A DNA stretch of 64,000 nucleotides. Origin: Streptomyces capitiformicae. GTDB lineage: Bacteria > Actinomycetota > Actinomycetes > Streptomycetales > Streptomycetaceae. The notes beneath the pieces were generated by a model. It was not told the DNA's origin. It ran no database searches and was given only the letters and a program-made list of their open reading frames with translations. Shown one piece after another: positions 51,496 through 59,969 of the stretch (the stretch's first letter is position 1; every line of letters starts with the position of its first letter). Made by a program: the position numbers and the translations under genes. Location of the stretch: NCBI RefSeq assembly GCF_002214185.1, contig NZ_CP022161.1, positions 4,587,767 through 4,651,766 on the forward strand, read 5' to 3'.

Positions 51496-52359
51496 GTGGG
51501 CGCCGGTGAATCGAGCGGGTCGGTGGTGAGGCGGATGCTGCTGGGCTCGCATCTCAGGCGGCTGCGCGAGGCGCAGGGGATCACCCGGGAGAAGGCCGGG
51601 TACTCGATCCGCGCCTCCGAGTCGAAGATCAGTCGTATGGAACTCGGCCGGGTCAGCTTCAAGACCCGTGACGTGGAGGACCTGTTGACCCTCTACGGCG
51701 TCACCGACGAGTCCGAGCGCACCTCGCTGCTCTCCCTCGTCAAGGAGGCGAACGTCGCCGGCTGGTGGCACAGCTATTCGGACGTGCTGCCCAGCTGGTT
51801 CCCCACCTACGTCGGCCTGGAGGCCGCCGCACACCTCATCCGGTCGTACGAAGTCCAGTTCGTGCACGGCCTGTTGCAGACCGAGGCGTACGCGCACGCC
51901 GTCGTCGCCCGGGGCATGAAGAGCGCGAGCGACGCCGAGATCGACAAGCGGGTGGCCGTGCGCATGGAGCGCCAGAAGTATCTGGTGGCCGAGAGCGCCC
52001 CCGAGTTCCACTGTGTCCTCGACGAGGCCGCGCTGCGCCGCCCGTACGGTGACCGTGAAGTGATGCGGGGTCAGCTCCAGTATCTGATCGACATCTCGGA
52101 GCGCCCGAACGTACGGCTCCAGGTCATGCCGTTCGGCTTCGGCGGCCACTCCGGCGAGAGCGGCGCCTTCACGGTGCTGAGCTTCCCGGAGTCCGACCTC
52201 TCCGACGTCGTCTACCTCGAACAGCTCACCAGCGCGCTGTACCTGGACAAGAAGGAAGACATCACCCAGTACGAACGGGCGATCGAGCGACTTCAGGACG
52301 ACAGCCCGTCCCCGGCGGAGAGCCGGGATCTGCTCAGGGGGCTGCTGCAGCTGTCCTGA
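51496..52359 (+). CDS. XRE-family HTH regulator with DUF5753 (Scr1/WhiJ-type)
   Basis: A 287-residue regulator. Helix-turn-helix at residues about 18-70 (LGSHLRRLREAQGITREKAG, ASESKISRMELGRVSFKTRD); the DUF5753 sensor domain follows (GLEAAAHLIRSYEVQFVHGL, DEAALRRPYGDREVMRGQLQ, LDKKEDITQYERAIERL). GTG 51496. It forms a cassette with the divergent ATPase and DUF397 genes; the shared 16-base motif may be its binding site. Paralogues of this cassette are numerous in Streptomyces genomes. Confidence 0.9.
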   Translation: MGAGESSGSVVRRMLLGSHLRRLREAQGITREKAGYSIRASESKISRMELGRVSFKTRDVEDLLTLYGVTDESERTSLLSLVKEANVAGWWHSYSDVLPSWFPTYVGLEAAAHLIRSYEVQFVHGLLQTEAYAHAVVARGMKSASDAEIDKRVAVRMERQKYLVAESAPEFHCVLDEAALRRPYGDREVMRGQLQYLIDISERPNVRLQVMPFGFGGHSGESGAFTVLSFPESDLSDVVYLEQLTSALYLDKKEDITQYERAIERLQDDSPSPAESRDLLRGLLQLS

Positions 52360-52504
52360 AGGCGTTCCGGACAGCTGTCCTGAAGATCGCCGAACGCCCT
52401 GTGAGTCTTCACGGAGTCCCCCCGGTTACTCTCCGGCTCCCTTTGGCCGCAAGTACGATGACGGGTGATCAATCGCTGATCGATGCCGACTGATTGAGGA
52501 TCAC

Positions 52505-53965
52505 ATGGCGTCCTACTTCACCGACCTGGCCCAGCAGTACATCGACGGCGAGTGGCGCCCGGGTACGGGGTCCTGGGAGATCATCGACGTCAACCCGTAC
52601 GACGGCGAGAAGCTGGCCGCGATCACCATAGCCACGGTGGAGGAAGTCGATCAGGCCTACCGCGCCGCCGAGCGGGCCCAGAAGGAATGGGCCAAGGTCA
52701 ACGCCTACGCGCGTCGCGCGGTCTTCGAGAAGGCCCTGCGCATCTTCGAGGAGCGAGAGCAGGAGCTCGCCGAGGTGATCATCGCCGAGCTCGGCGGCAC
52801 GCACCTCAAGGCCGGCTTCGAGCTGAACCTCGCCAAGGAGTTCCTGCGCGAGTCGGTCCAGCTGGCGTTGCGCCCCGAGGGCCGGATCATCCCCTCGCCG
52901 ATCGACGGCAAGGAGAACCGCCTCTACCGGGTGCCGGTCGGCGTCGTGGGAGTCATCAGCCCCTTCAACTTCCCCTTTCTCCTCTCCCTCAAGTCGGTCG
53001 CCCCGGCTCTCGCCCTCGGCAACGGCGTGGTGCTGAAGCCGCACCAGAACACCCCGATCACCGGCGGCTCGCTCGTCGCGAAGATCTTCGAGGAGGCGGG
53101 CCTGCCGGGCGGCCTCCTCAACGTCGTCATCACCGACATCGCCGAGATCGGCGACGTCTTCCTCGAGCACCCGGTCCCCAAGCTGATCTCCTTCACCGGC
53201 TCCGACAAGGTCGGCCGCCACGTCGCCACCGTCTGCGCCTCGCACTTCAAGCGCTCGATCCTCGAACTGGGCGGCAACAGCGCGCTGGTGGTCCTGGACG
53301 ACGCGGACGTCGACTACGCCGTCGACGCCGCCGTCTTCTCGCGGTACGTCGACCAGGGCCAGGTCTGCATGGCCGCCAACCGGGTCCTGGTCGACCGGTC
53401 GATCCAGGCAGAGTTCACCGAGAAGTTCGTGGCCAAGGTGAAGACCCTGAAGGTCGGCGACCCGCGCGACCCGCAGACGGTCATCGGCCCGGTCATCAAC
53501 TCCTCCCAGGCCGAATCCGTCTCGGCCGTGGTCGAGCAGGCGATCGCGGAGGGCGCCACGGCACTCGTCCACGGCACGACCACCGACAACCTGGTCGAGC
53601 CGTCCGTCCTCATCGACGTCCCGGCCGACTCCGCCCTCCTCAAGCAGGAAATCTTCGGTCCCGTCGCCTTCCTCATCCCCTTCGACGGGGAGGAGGAGGC
53701 CGTCCGCATCGTCAACGACACCCCGTACGGCCTCAGCGGCGCGGTCCACACCGGTGACATCGAGCGCGGCGTCAACTTCGCCAAGCAGATCGACACCGGC
53801 ATGTTCCACGTCAACGACGGCACCGTCCACGACGAGCCCCTCGTCCCCTTCGGCGGGGAGAAGCACTCCGGCATCGGCCGCCTGAACGGCGACACCACGG
53901 TCGACGCCTTCACCACCCAGAAGTGGATCTCGGTCCAGCACGGCCGCAGCTTCTTCCCGTTCTGA
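52505..53965 (+). CDS. NAD(P)-dependent aldehyde dehydrogenase
   Basis: A 486-residue ALDH of usual length. Cofactor motif GVVGVISPFNFPFLLSLKS, general base Glu254 (SILELGGNSALVVL) and nucleophile Cys288 (YVDQGQVCMAANR), and FGPVAFLIPF near the C terminus. All catalytic residues are present. Resemblance is closest to benzaldehyde/vanillin-type dehydrogenases, so an aromatic or hydrophobic aldehyde substrate is plausible. ATG 52505 follows GAGGA. It is monocistronic; GATCA/TGATC half-sites just upstream may be regulatory. Confidence 0.93.
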   Translation: MASYFTDLAQQYIDGEWRPGTGSWEIIDVNPYDGEKLAAITIATVEEVDQAYRAAERAQKEWAKVNAYARRAVFEKALRIFEEREQELAEVIIAELGGTHLKAGFELNLAKEFLRESVQLALRPEGRIIPSPIDGKENRLYRVPVGVVGVISPFNFPFLLSLKSVAPALALGNGVVLKPHQNTPITGGSLVAKIFEEAGLPGGLLNVVITDIAEIGDVFLEHPVPKLISFTGSDKVGRHVATVCASHFKRSILELGGNSALVVLDDADVDYAVDAAVFSRYVDQGQVCMAANRVLVDRSIQAEFTEKFVAKVKTLKVGDPRDPQTVIGPVINSSQAESVSAVVEQAIAEGATALVHGTTTDNLVEPSVLIDVPADSALLKQEIFGPVAFLIPFDGEEEAVRIVNDTPYGLSGAVHTGDIERGVNFAKQIDTGMFHVNDGTVHDEPLVPFGGEKHSGIGRLNGDTTVDAFTTQKWISVQHGRSFFPF

Positions 53966-54030
53966 CGGCCGTCCCGGCCCGGACGAGGCGAGCTCGAAAA
54001 CGGACATGCATCTGGCTGCACACGAGATGC

Positions 54031-54294
54031 ATGTCTGCCACGTGTCCCATTGCGGAGGCGCGGGGCAAGCTCGGTGAACTCGCTCGCCGGGCTGCTCAGC
54101 ACGAGCACATCACGTTGACCGATCGCGGCGTTCCGGCTGCCGTCATCGTCTCTCCCGCCGAGTTGGAGGACCTTGAGGACGCTCTCGCGCTCGCCCGCCT
54201 GGAGCGTGATCGCGCCCTTGGGCGGGCTGGGACTCCCCTACCGCATGACGAGGCCCGCCGCGCGCTGCTCGACGCGGCGGGGAGGAGCGAGTGA
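54031..54294 (+). CDS. Phd/YefM-type antitoxin
   Basis: An 87-residue antitoxin. The N-terminal Phd/YefM fold is clear (CPIAEARGKLGELARRAAQH, EHITLTDRGVPAAVIVSPAE); the C-terminal tail is helical and disordered-like, as in toxin-neutralising regions. ATG 54031. Its stop overlaps a GTG (GTGA) that begins a RelE/YoeB-type toxin frame, but that frame is broken. The antitoxin is intact and could still autoregulate or act on other toxins. Confidence 0.85.
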   Translation: MSATCPIAEARGKLGELARRAAQHEHITLTDRGVPAAVIVSPAELEDLEDALALARLERDRALGRAGTPLPHDEARRALLDAAGRSE

Positions 54295-54540
54295 CCTGGC
54301 GCGCCGTGGGAGCCCGCGGCGCTCAACGCGGCCGCGGGGCACCTCAAAGACGATCCGCGGAGCGTCGATGAGCTGCTGCGGGCCACTGACCAACTGGCGG
54401 AAGACGAACGGCCTGACGGATCCCGTGCCTGGGGTGCCGAACATCGCCGCCTTCATTACGGCCCCTGGCGCATCCTCAACCGACTCGATCCGGATGCGCG
54501 CACCTTGCACATCGAGCACGTCGGCCGTACCGGCGCTTGA
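54291..54540 (+). pseudogene. RelE/YoeB-type toxin, frameshifted near the start
   Basis: Begins at GTG 54291 overlapping the antitoxin stop. After six codons (VTWRAV) one base is missing in GCCGTGGGAGCCC; in the restored frame the rest reads EPAALNAAAGHLKDDPRSVD, AEHRRLHYGPWRILNRLDP and LHIEHVGRTGA to a stop at 54540. This is the normal RelE fold core with its catalytic-side HYGPWRILN and the C-terminal His. No in-frame start lies after the lesion that would give a useful product. Confidence 0.8.
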
Positions 54541-54605
54541 CCTGGGCCTGGCTGCGACCTGGGGCGGCGCGCCGGGACATGGGTTCGCGGCCTAACCTGG
54601 ACCCC

Positions 54606-55247
54606 ATGTCAGCGATCCGTCTCCTCGTGCTCGGCGCCGTGCGCCAGCACGGGCGGGCCCACGGCTACCAGGTGCGCAACGACCTGGAGTACTGGGGCGC
54701 GCACGAGTGGTCCAACGCCAAGCCCGGCTCGATCTACCACGCCCTGAAACAGATGGCGAAACAGGGCCTGCTGCACGCGCACGAGATCGCCCCGTCCACC
54801 GCCGGCGGACCACCCCGCACCGAGTACGAGATCACGGAGCAGGGCACCGAGGAGTTCCGCAAGCTGCTGCGCGAGTCCCTCACCGCCTACGACCAGAAGC
54901 CGGACGTGCTCTCCGCCGCGCTCGGCTTCATGGTCGACCTCGACCGTGAGGAGGTCCTCGAACTCCTCGAAGAGCGCGTGCGGACCATCGAGGAGTGGCG
55001 CAAGTCCGTCACCGAGTACTACACGCCCGAGGAGGGCCCCGCCGAGCTCGGCCACATCGGCGAGATCATGAACTTCTGGGTCACCTCCGCCGACACCGGT
55101 GCCCAGTGGACCCGCGGCCTCATCGAACGCATCCGCGGCGGCGCCTACACCTTCGCAGGCGAGGGCGAGCCCTTCATCGGCGTCCTGGGGGAGGGCCAGG
55201 AGAACCCGTACGCGACGGGAGAGCGGCATCCGGAGGACAAGCGCTGA
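54606..55247 (+). CDS. PadR family transcriptional regulator
   Basis: A 213-residue regulator: winged helix (residues about 1-80, SAIRLLVLGAVRQHGRAHGY, GSIYHALKQMAKQGLLHAHE, PPRTEYEITEQGTEEFRKLL) and a helical C-terminal dimerisation domain (about 95-180, EEVLELLEERVRTIEEWRKS). PadR-type repressors in this setting usually control a DrrAB-like drug exporter; here the downstream permease gene is gutted and no ATPase gene remains. ATG 54606. A 16-base repeat array begins 13 bases after the stop. Confidence 0.9.
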   Translation: MSAIRLLVLGAVRQHGRAHGYQVRNDLEYWGAHEWSNAKPGSIYHALKQMAKQGLLHAHEIAPSTAGGPPRTEYEITEQGTEEFRKLLRESLTAYDQKPDVLSAALGFMVDLDREEVLELLEERVRTIEEWRKSVTEYYTPEEGPAELGHIGEIMNFWVTSADTGAQWTRGLIERIRGGAYTFAGEGEPFIGVLGEGQENPYATGERHPEDKR

Positions 55248-55259
55248 GAGCGTAGCCGC

Positions 55260-55367
55260 ACGCGCATAACCGCATACGCGCATAACCGCATACGCGCATA
55301 ACCGCATACGCGCATAACCGCATACGCGCATAACCGCATACGCGCATGACCGCATACGCGCTGACCG
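55260..55367. repeat. Tandem 16-base repeats after the PadR gene
   Basis: Five perfect copies of ACGCGCATAACCGCAT, one copy with TAA changed to TGA and a partial seventh. It ends just before the ABC permease remnant. Likely slippage-prone, and useful as a strain marker. Confidence 0.95.
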
Positions 55368-55379
55368 ATTCCTGGACCC

Positions 55380-55797
55380 ATGACCCGCCGCGAACTCGCC
55401 CACTGGGCACGCCAACCGGTGCGGTTGCTCGTCGGGCCTGGAGGGCATCCTGCTCGCCGTCACCCAGGCTCGTGGCCGATCGATCGCGGACGTGCTCCGG
55501 TCGGCGCCGGGCCTCGCCGTCCTCATCGGCGTCGCCCGGTCGGCGCCGGGCCTCGCCGTCCTCATCGGCGTCGCGTACGCGCTCGGCCGGCGCGCGCACG
55601 ACGGGCCGGGCCCCTTCCTCGGAGCCGTGGGGGTCGAGTGGAATCCGATGTCCCACACCGCCACGGCCGTCCGGGACCTCTTCGGCGCCCAAGGCGGCGA
55701 ACCCGGCCACGCCTGGGCCGCCATTGCCTGGCCCCTGGCCCTGCTGGCCGTCCTCTTCCCACTGGCGGTACGGCGGTTCGCGCGGCTGAGCAAGTAG
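55380..55797 (+). pseudogene. DrrB-type ABC-2 permease, internally deleted
   Basis: ATG 55380 begins [18 protein letters not shown], the normal start of a DrrB-like permease. The frame then breaks; the distal part in another frame is [40 protein letters not shown] and [16 protein letters not shown], the normal C terminus, with stop 55795-55797. The middle five helices are missing, and the joint includes a duplicated 38-base unit (two copies of CGGTCGGCGCCGGGCCTCGC...). The partner ATPase gene is absent. Nonfunctional. Confidence 0.75.
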
Positions 55798-55908
55798 TAC
55801 GGCGGGGGTGCGCATCGAGCCCGGAAAATCCGTGCGGGCGGGAGTGGAACCCGAAGCCGGTGAGCGGTGTACCAGAAATAGTGCAGGTCATCGCGGATCG
55901 GGGGATCC

Positions 55909-57096
55909 ATGAACGTACGTCGATTGCAGTGCGCCTTGGCCGTAGTGGCGCTGATGGTCCTTCTCGTCGTGTCGGCATGCGGCACGAGCGAGCCATCGCA
56001 TCAGAGGTCGGGCTCGAACCCACCTCTGCTCCGCATTCCCTCCGCCACCGTCCTCCCCGGCGCCTCCCACACCGTCGCCTTCGCGGCGGACGGCAGCGGC
56101 TTCACCCTCCGGGCCGAGTGCACCCGGACCCGCTGCCGACAGCACGTCGCCGTGCTCGACGCCGACGCGGGGGAGTGGCGCCGGGTCACCTCCCCGCTGC
56201 CGGACATCACGGGCGACCTCGGCATCACCGCGGGCCTGACCGTACTGGGCCCGGATCGCGCCCTGATAGAGGAGGGCAGGGCATTCCGCGGCGGGCCCGA
56301 CCGCACCTGGTTCACCGCCGACGGCGGCCGCACCTGGAAGTCCGGTACGACGAAGCCGACGGGCACGACAGCGACCGTGCCGAAGGGCGCGGCCCTGGCA
56401 GAGGAATGCGTGCAGCCGGACCCTGCCGACGTCAACTCGTGTCTCCGCAACAGACTGCTCGTCGTCATGCCGGACACGGGCGAACACCGAGTCCTGGACA
56501 GCCGACCATCCCTGAAGGGCCTCGTACACCCCGCCGGTGACCTCGCGCTCGTGCCGGGCGGGTCGGACACCCTGTTCGTGGCGGGTGAGACCCCCGACTC
56601 CGGCCTGCCCACCCTCGCCCTCAGCGAGGACCGGGGCCGCACCTGGCGCACGACCCGAATGGCCGGCGCCGCCAAGGACGGCTGGAACCCTTGGGTGGTG
56701 GCGGGTGGGGGCGAGCTGTACGCGGTTCAGTCCGGCCAACTGCCCAGCCACGAGGGCGTGAAGAACGGTCTGCTGGCCATCCACGCCAGCGCCGACGGGG
56801 GAGACACCTGGACCCGGATCTGGCGCTACCGCAAGGGAGTCGAGCCCCTGTCGGCCCTGAGTCTCCTCGCCGCCGACGACGGCAGCCTCACCGTGTACGG
56901 CGAGTCCGGCACCTGGCTCAGCGCCGACCGGGCCCGCACGTTCCACCCCGTCACCCGGTCCCGAGGCCCGGCGGGCTCCGTCGAGCAGACCCCGATCGGC
57001 TGGCTCTGGTGCGACAGCTACGGGGGCGGCCACTGCCGAATATCGGCCGACGGAATCCACTGGCAGGACTTCCACATCGGCAAGGACCAGGACTGA
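55909..57096 (+). CDS. Secreted lipoprotein with BNR/sialidase-like repeats
   Basis: A 395-residue lipoprotein: lipobox VSAC (Cys24), then a beta-propeller-like domain with BNR (Asp-box) motifs TADGGRTWK, SEDRGRTWR and SADGGDTWT spaced 100-140 residues apart, as in sialidase/photosystem-assembly Ycf48-like propellers. There are three Cys-containing loops. The exact activity is unknown: BNR proteins bind glycans or act as glycosidases, but no sialidase active-site triad is clear. ATG 55909. It precedes the PucR gene on the same strand by 70 bases. Confidence 0.85.
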   Translation: MNVRRLQCALAVVALMVLLVVSACGTSEPSHQRSGSNPPLLRIPSATVLPGASHTVAFAADGSGFTLRAECTRTRCRQHVAVLDADAGEWRRVTSPLPDITGDLGITAGLTVLGPDRALIEEGRAFRGGPDRTWFTADGGRTWKSGTTKPTGTTATVPKGAALAEECVQPDPADVNSCLRNRLLVVMPDTGEHRVLDSRPSLKGLVHPAGDLALVPGGSDTLFVAGETPDSGLPTLALSEDRGRTWRTTRMAGAAKDGWNPWVVAGGGELYAVQSGQLPSHEGVKNGLLAIHASADGGDTWTRIWRYRKGVEPLSALSLLAADDGSLTVYGESGTWLSADRARTFHPVTRSRGPAGSVEQTPIGWLWCDSYGGGHCRISADGIHWQDFHIGKDQD

Positions 57097-57166
57097 GGCT
57101 GCCCTCTTGATGCGGCTAATGTGCCCCAGGGGGTCCACAGGCACCAGAGCGGAAGGGAAGGCGAAG

Positions 57167-59158
57167 TTGCCCACCCTTGAGTACTTGATCAATGACAGCC
57201 CTCGGCTGCGGCTGCGGTTCCTTCAGCCCGGCCACAGCTCACGCTTTGGCGGGACCAGGGTCACCGAGGTCGTCGTACGGCCGGTGAGCGACCTTCCGCA
57301 CGCGCTCACGGACTCCTCGATCGAGAACGGGACGCTGTTGCTGGTCTCCTTGGACTCGCCCCATCCGTCACGGGCCACGGACCGGACCATCGAGCACCTG
57401 ATCCGGCTTCTGGCCCGGCGCAAGGCGGCTGGGCTCGTGCTGGGCACTCCCGGGCACAATCTCCAGCCCTTCCCGGAGGCCACTCTGGCGGTCGCCAACA
57501 GCCTTGGGCTCCCCCTGCTGACGACCTCCGCGGACACCACCGCGTGGGCCCGCGTCAACGAGGAACTGCGGCTGCGGCGCGCCGAGTTCGCGGAGCGGCA
57601 GGTCGAGCACCTCGACGGTCTCCTCAACCGTCTGCCGACCAGGCTCGCCGACCCCACCGCGATGCGGCGCATCGTCGACTGGCTCTCCGAGGCCCTGGAC
57701 GCCGAGGTCCTCGTCACCTCGGCCCGGCGCGGTGTACTCGCGGCCGCGCCGGACAGCGCACCGGCCGGGCTGGCCCACGCCGTCATCACCGGGACCCACA
57801 CGGCCACAGCCCCGGCGCCGGGCGTCCCGGCCGGCACCATGCACACCCGGATCGTGTCCCTCAGCCCCGGCTCTCCCGGCGCCGATGACGAGGCGCGCCT
57901 GGCCATCGCCTCCCACAACGCCTTCGACACGGCGGCCGCCGCGCTGATCCAGCACGCGGCGAAACTCCTGGGGCTGTGCGACCAGGCCCGCCGGGAACAC
58001 CAGGCCATGGTCGAAACACCGCGATCGGTACGGCACGCCGCGTTCCAACTGCTCATGCGCGGCGAGACGGTTCTGGCCCAGGTCGTCTACACGGGGGCCG
58101 CGCAAGCGCTGCTGGACACAGACACCGCCCGTGTCTTCGTGGTCGACACGGGACCACAGGACCGAGAGGCCACCCTGCGGTGGTGTGAGACAACCCTGGC
58201 CGAACAAGCCCTCGTGGCACCCTGCCCGGGCAAGCCGAAGCACATCCTCGTTCTCGAACCCGTCGGCCCCCTCGACTCCTTCGACCCGACACACGAGAAC
58301 GATCGTGTGGAGACGGTCCTGAGAGACCTGATCGCGGCACGCCAGGGCCATCTGCTGGGCCAGAGCCGATCCCACCGTCTCCCCGAGATAGCGAACGGCT
58401 ATCGGGAGGCGCTGACCGCGGTGGCCGACGCGGCCATGACCCCGCACCGGATCAGCCTGGGCGGATCCGAGGCGAAGTTCGCCCCGCTGCTGCCCAGGAG
58501 AGAGGCCAGAGCCTGGGCCGCCGACCTCATGGCCCCGCTGCTCGACGCCTTCCCGGGCCGGGGCGACGAGCAGAAGATGCTGCTCGAAACCCTCCCGACC
58601 GCCTTGAGTTTCAAGCACACCGAAGCCGCGGGCGGCCTCGGTGTCCACCGGAACACGGTCACCCAGCGGCTGAACAGAGCGGGCAAGATCCTCTCCCTCG
58701 ACCTCCGCGGCTCGGCCAACGACCGCATCCTGGTCCTCCTCGCCCTCGACATACTGGCCCTGCCGAACACGGACGACGGCACGGACGACAATGCGCCGTC
58801 CCCGATCAACGCCCCCGACTTCGCCGCCCTGATGATGAGGGGAGCCGCTGACGGCACGGTCAAGTCCTGGGCGGAGGAGCGGCTTCGCCCCGTACAGGCC
58901 GATCAGCGGGATCTCGTCGAGACCCTCTGCGTATGGCTGGAACACAACCTCAGCACCAAGCAGGCGGCCCGCGCCCTGGCCCTGTCCGAAGCCACCATCC
59001 GTAACCACACGCGGGACGCGGCCGCCCTCCTCGGCATGGACTTCTCCACGAAGATGGTCGGAGTCCATGACACCGACGTCGTGACCGTGGCAGACATCGC
59101 ACTCGCCCTGCATGTCCTGCTCGGCCGCCCCGCCCTGACCCAACCGATCCGCCCCTGA
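57167..59158 (+). CDS. PucR-family transcriptional regulator with two HTH motifs
   Basis: A 663-residue regulator. N-terminal PucR domain (TLEYLINDSPRLRLRFLQPG, then RRKAAGLVLGTPGHNLQPFP), central GGDEF-like/sensor region, a first HTH_30 at about 500-530 (AAGGLGVHRNTVTQRLNRAG) and a second HTH_30 at about 600-630 (STKQAARALALSEATIRNHT), each followed by the usual ILSLDLRG-type helices. Two HTHs in one PucR protein are uncommon. TTG 57167 follows GAAGGGA by eight bases and gives the normal N terminus; the longer frame from 57107 runs through an upstream region without PucR similarity. It may regulate the divergent cupin/tipA region or the BNR lipoprotein. Confidence 0.85.
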   Translation: MPTLEYLINDSPRLRLRFLQPGHSSRFGGTRVTEVVVRPVSDLPHALTDSSIENGTLLLVSLDSPHPSRATDRTIEHLIRLLARRKAAGLVLGTPGHNLQPFPEATLAVANSLGLPLLTTSADTTAWARVNEELRLRRAEFAERQVEHLDGLLNRLPTRLADPTAMRRIVDWLSEALDAEVLVTSARRGVLAAAPDSAPAGLAHAVITGTHTATAPAPGVPAGTMHTRIVSLSPGSPGADDEARLAIASHNAFDTAAAALIQHAAKLLGLCDQARREHQAMVETPRSVRHAAFQLLMRGETVLAQVVYTGAAQALLDTDTARVFVVDTGPQDREATLRWCETTLAEQALVAPCPGKPKHILVLEPVGPLDSFDPTHENDRVETVLRDLIAARQGHLLGQSRSHRLPEIANGYREALTAVADAAMTPHRISLGGSEAKFAPLLPRREARAWAADLMAPLLDAFPGRGDEQKMLLETLPTALSFKHTEAAGGLGVHRNTVTQRLNRAGKILSLDLRGSANDRILVLLALDILALPNTDDGTDDNAPSPINAPDFAALMMRGAADGTVKSWAEERLRPVQADQRDLVETLCVWLEHNLSTKQAARALALSEATIRNHTRDAAALLGMDFSTKMVGVHDTDVVTVADIALALHVLLGRPALTQPIRP

Positions 59159-59240
59159 CCCTCCGCCGGGGTGAGCCTCCGCACGTGCCCCAACACATGC
59201 GCAGGCGGTCCTGACGCTCACGGTTGTCCCGGTGGCCGGC

Positions 59241-59585
59241 TCACGAGGCCGGCTTGTTCACCCGCCACAGGACGAGACGAGCGCCCTCGGCTCCGGCGCG
59301 CGGATGGTGAACATGGTTCGCCGGCCGCATCCACAACTCGCCCGCCCGATGCTCCCTGCCGTCCTCGTCGACGATGCTGCCCGCGACGATGTGGGCGGCC
59401 TCGGAGAAGTCCTCGTGCAGGCATTCGTGGCTCTCCGAGTCGGGCGGCCACACCACCAGGTGAGCGGTGAACCTGCCGCCGTCGCCCGCGAAGAGGGGCA
59501 CGATCGACAGCTGCGAGCCGTCCACCCCCTTCAACGCGGTGCTGATGCTGGCGAACGAGACACCCTCGACGTTCCTCTGGGTCAA
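59241..59585 (-). CDS. Cupin-domain protein
   Basis: A 114-residue single-domain cupin: motif 1 region TAHLVVWPPDSESHECLHED and motif 2 region GELWMRPANHVHHPRAGAEG with His residues able to bind metal. TTG 59585 follows AAAGGA by six bases. Small cupins may act as dioxygenases, isomerases or ligand-binding regulators; nothing here decides it. It is divergent from tipA, with a phased AGTGCA array in the spacer. Confidence 0.8.
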   Translation of the reverse strand: MTQRNVEGVSFASISTALKGVDGSQLSIVPLFAGDGGRFTAHLVVWPPDSESHECLHEDFSEAAHIVAGSIVDEDGREHRAGELWMRPANHVHHPRAGAEGARLVLWRVNKPAS

Positions 59586-59797
59586 GGAAGTTCCTTTCCT
59601 GGGGGTGCGAAGGCCCGAGAGGTGTCACTTCCCCCGTCCCTGGACGATCCGTTGGCCCGCACCCCCGTGACGGGCCACGCGTCTCGTCCACGGAAACAGC
59701 CGATCGAGCAGTGGCCGTTGTCCCTGCCTCACGACGGGACTGTTCCGGTTGAACGAGACTCACCCTAGGAAGACCGCCAGAGGCAGGCCATTGCACA

Positions 59798-59898
59798 AGT
59801 GCACGGTCGGCGCGGCGAGGCTTTGCGTAGTGCACTGCGAACCGCCCACAGCGCCCACGCAGTGCATTTCGACATTCCGACGACTTACTGAAGTGCAC
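59798..59898. promoter_or_regulatory. Four phased AGTGCA motifs in the cupin-tipA spacer
   Basis: AGTGCAC at 59798, AGTGCAC at 59829, AGTGCAT at 59861 and AGTGCAC at 59892 are spaced 31, 32 and 31 bases, three helical turns each; the second is a perfect AGTGCACT palindrome. The spacing suggests cooperative binding on one DNA face. The cognate regulator is unknown. Confidence 0.6.
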
Positions 59899-59901
59899 GG
59901 C

Positions 59902-59923
59902 TTGCACCTCACGTGGCGTGAGG
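59902..59923 (+). promoter_or_regulatory. tipA promoter: TTGCAC -35 and CCTCACG palindrome
   Basis: TTGCAC (59902-59907) is the -35 hexamer and CCTCACG-TGG-CGTGAGG (59907-59923) the dyad, nearly identical to what I recall of the S. lividans ptipA operator. MerR-type activation through a long spacer is expected. Confidence 0.8.
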
Positions 59924-59969
59924 ACTCAGCCTGGAGCGCGTACCGAGAAAGGGACAAGGGAGCGGAAGC

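Noticed and set aside
55260..55367. Possible iteron or replication origin
   Set aside because: Simple tandem minisatellite with no Rep gene, DnaA boxes or AT-rich unwinding region nearby.
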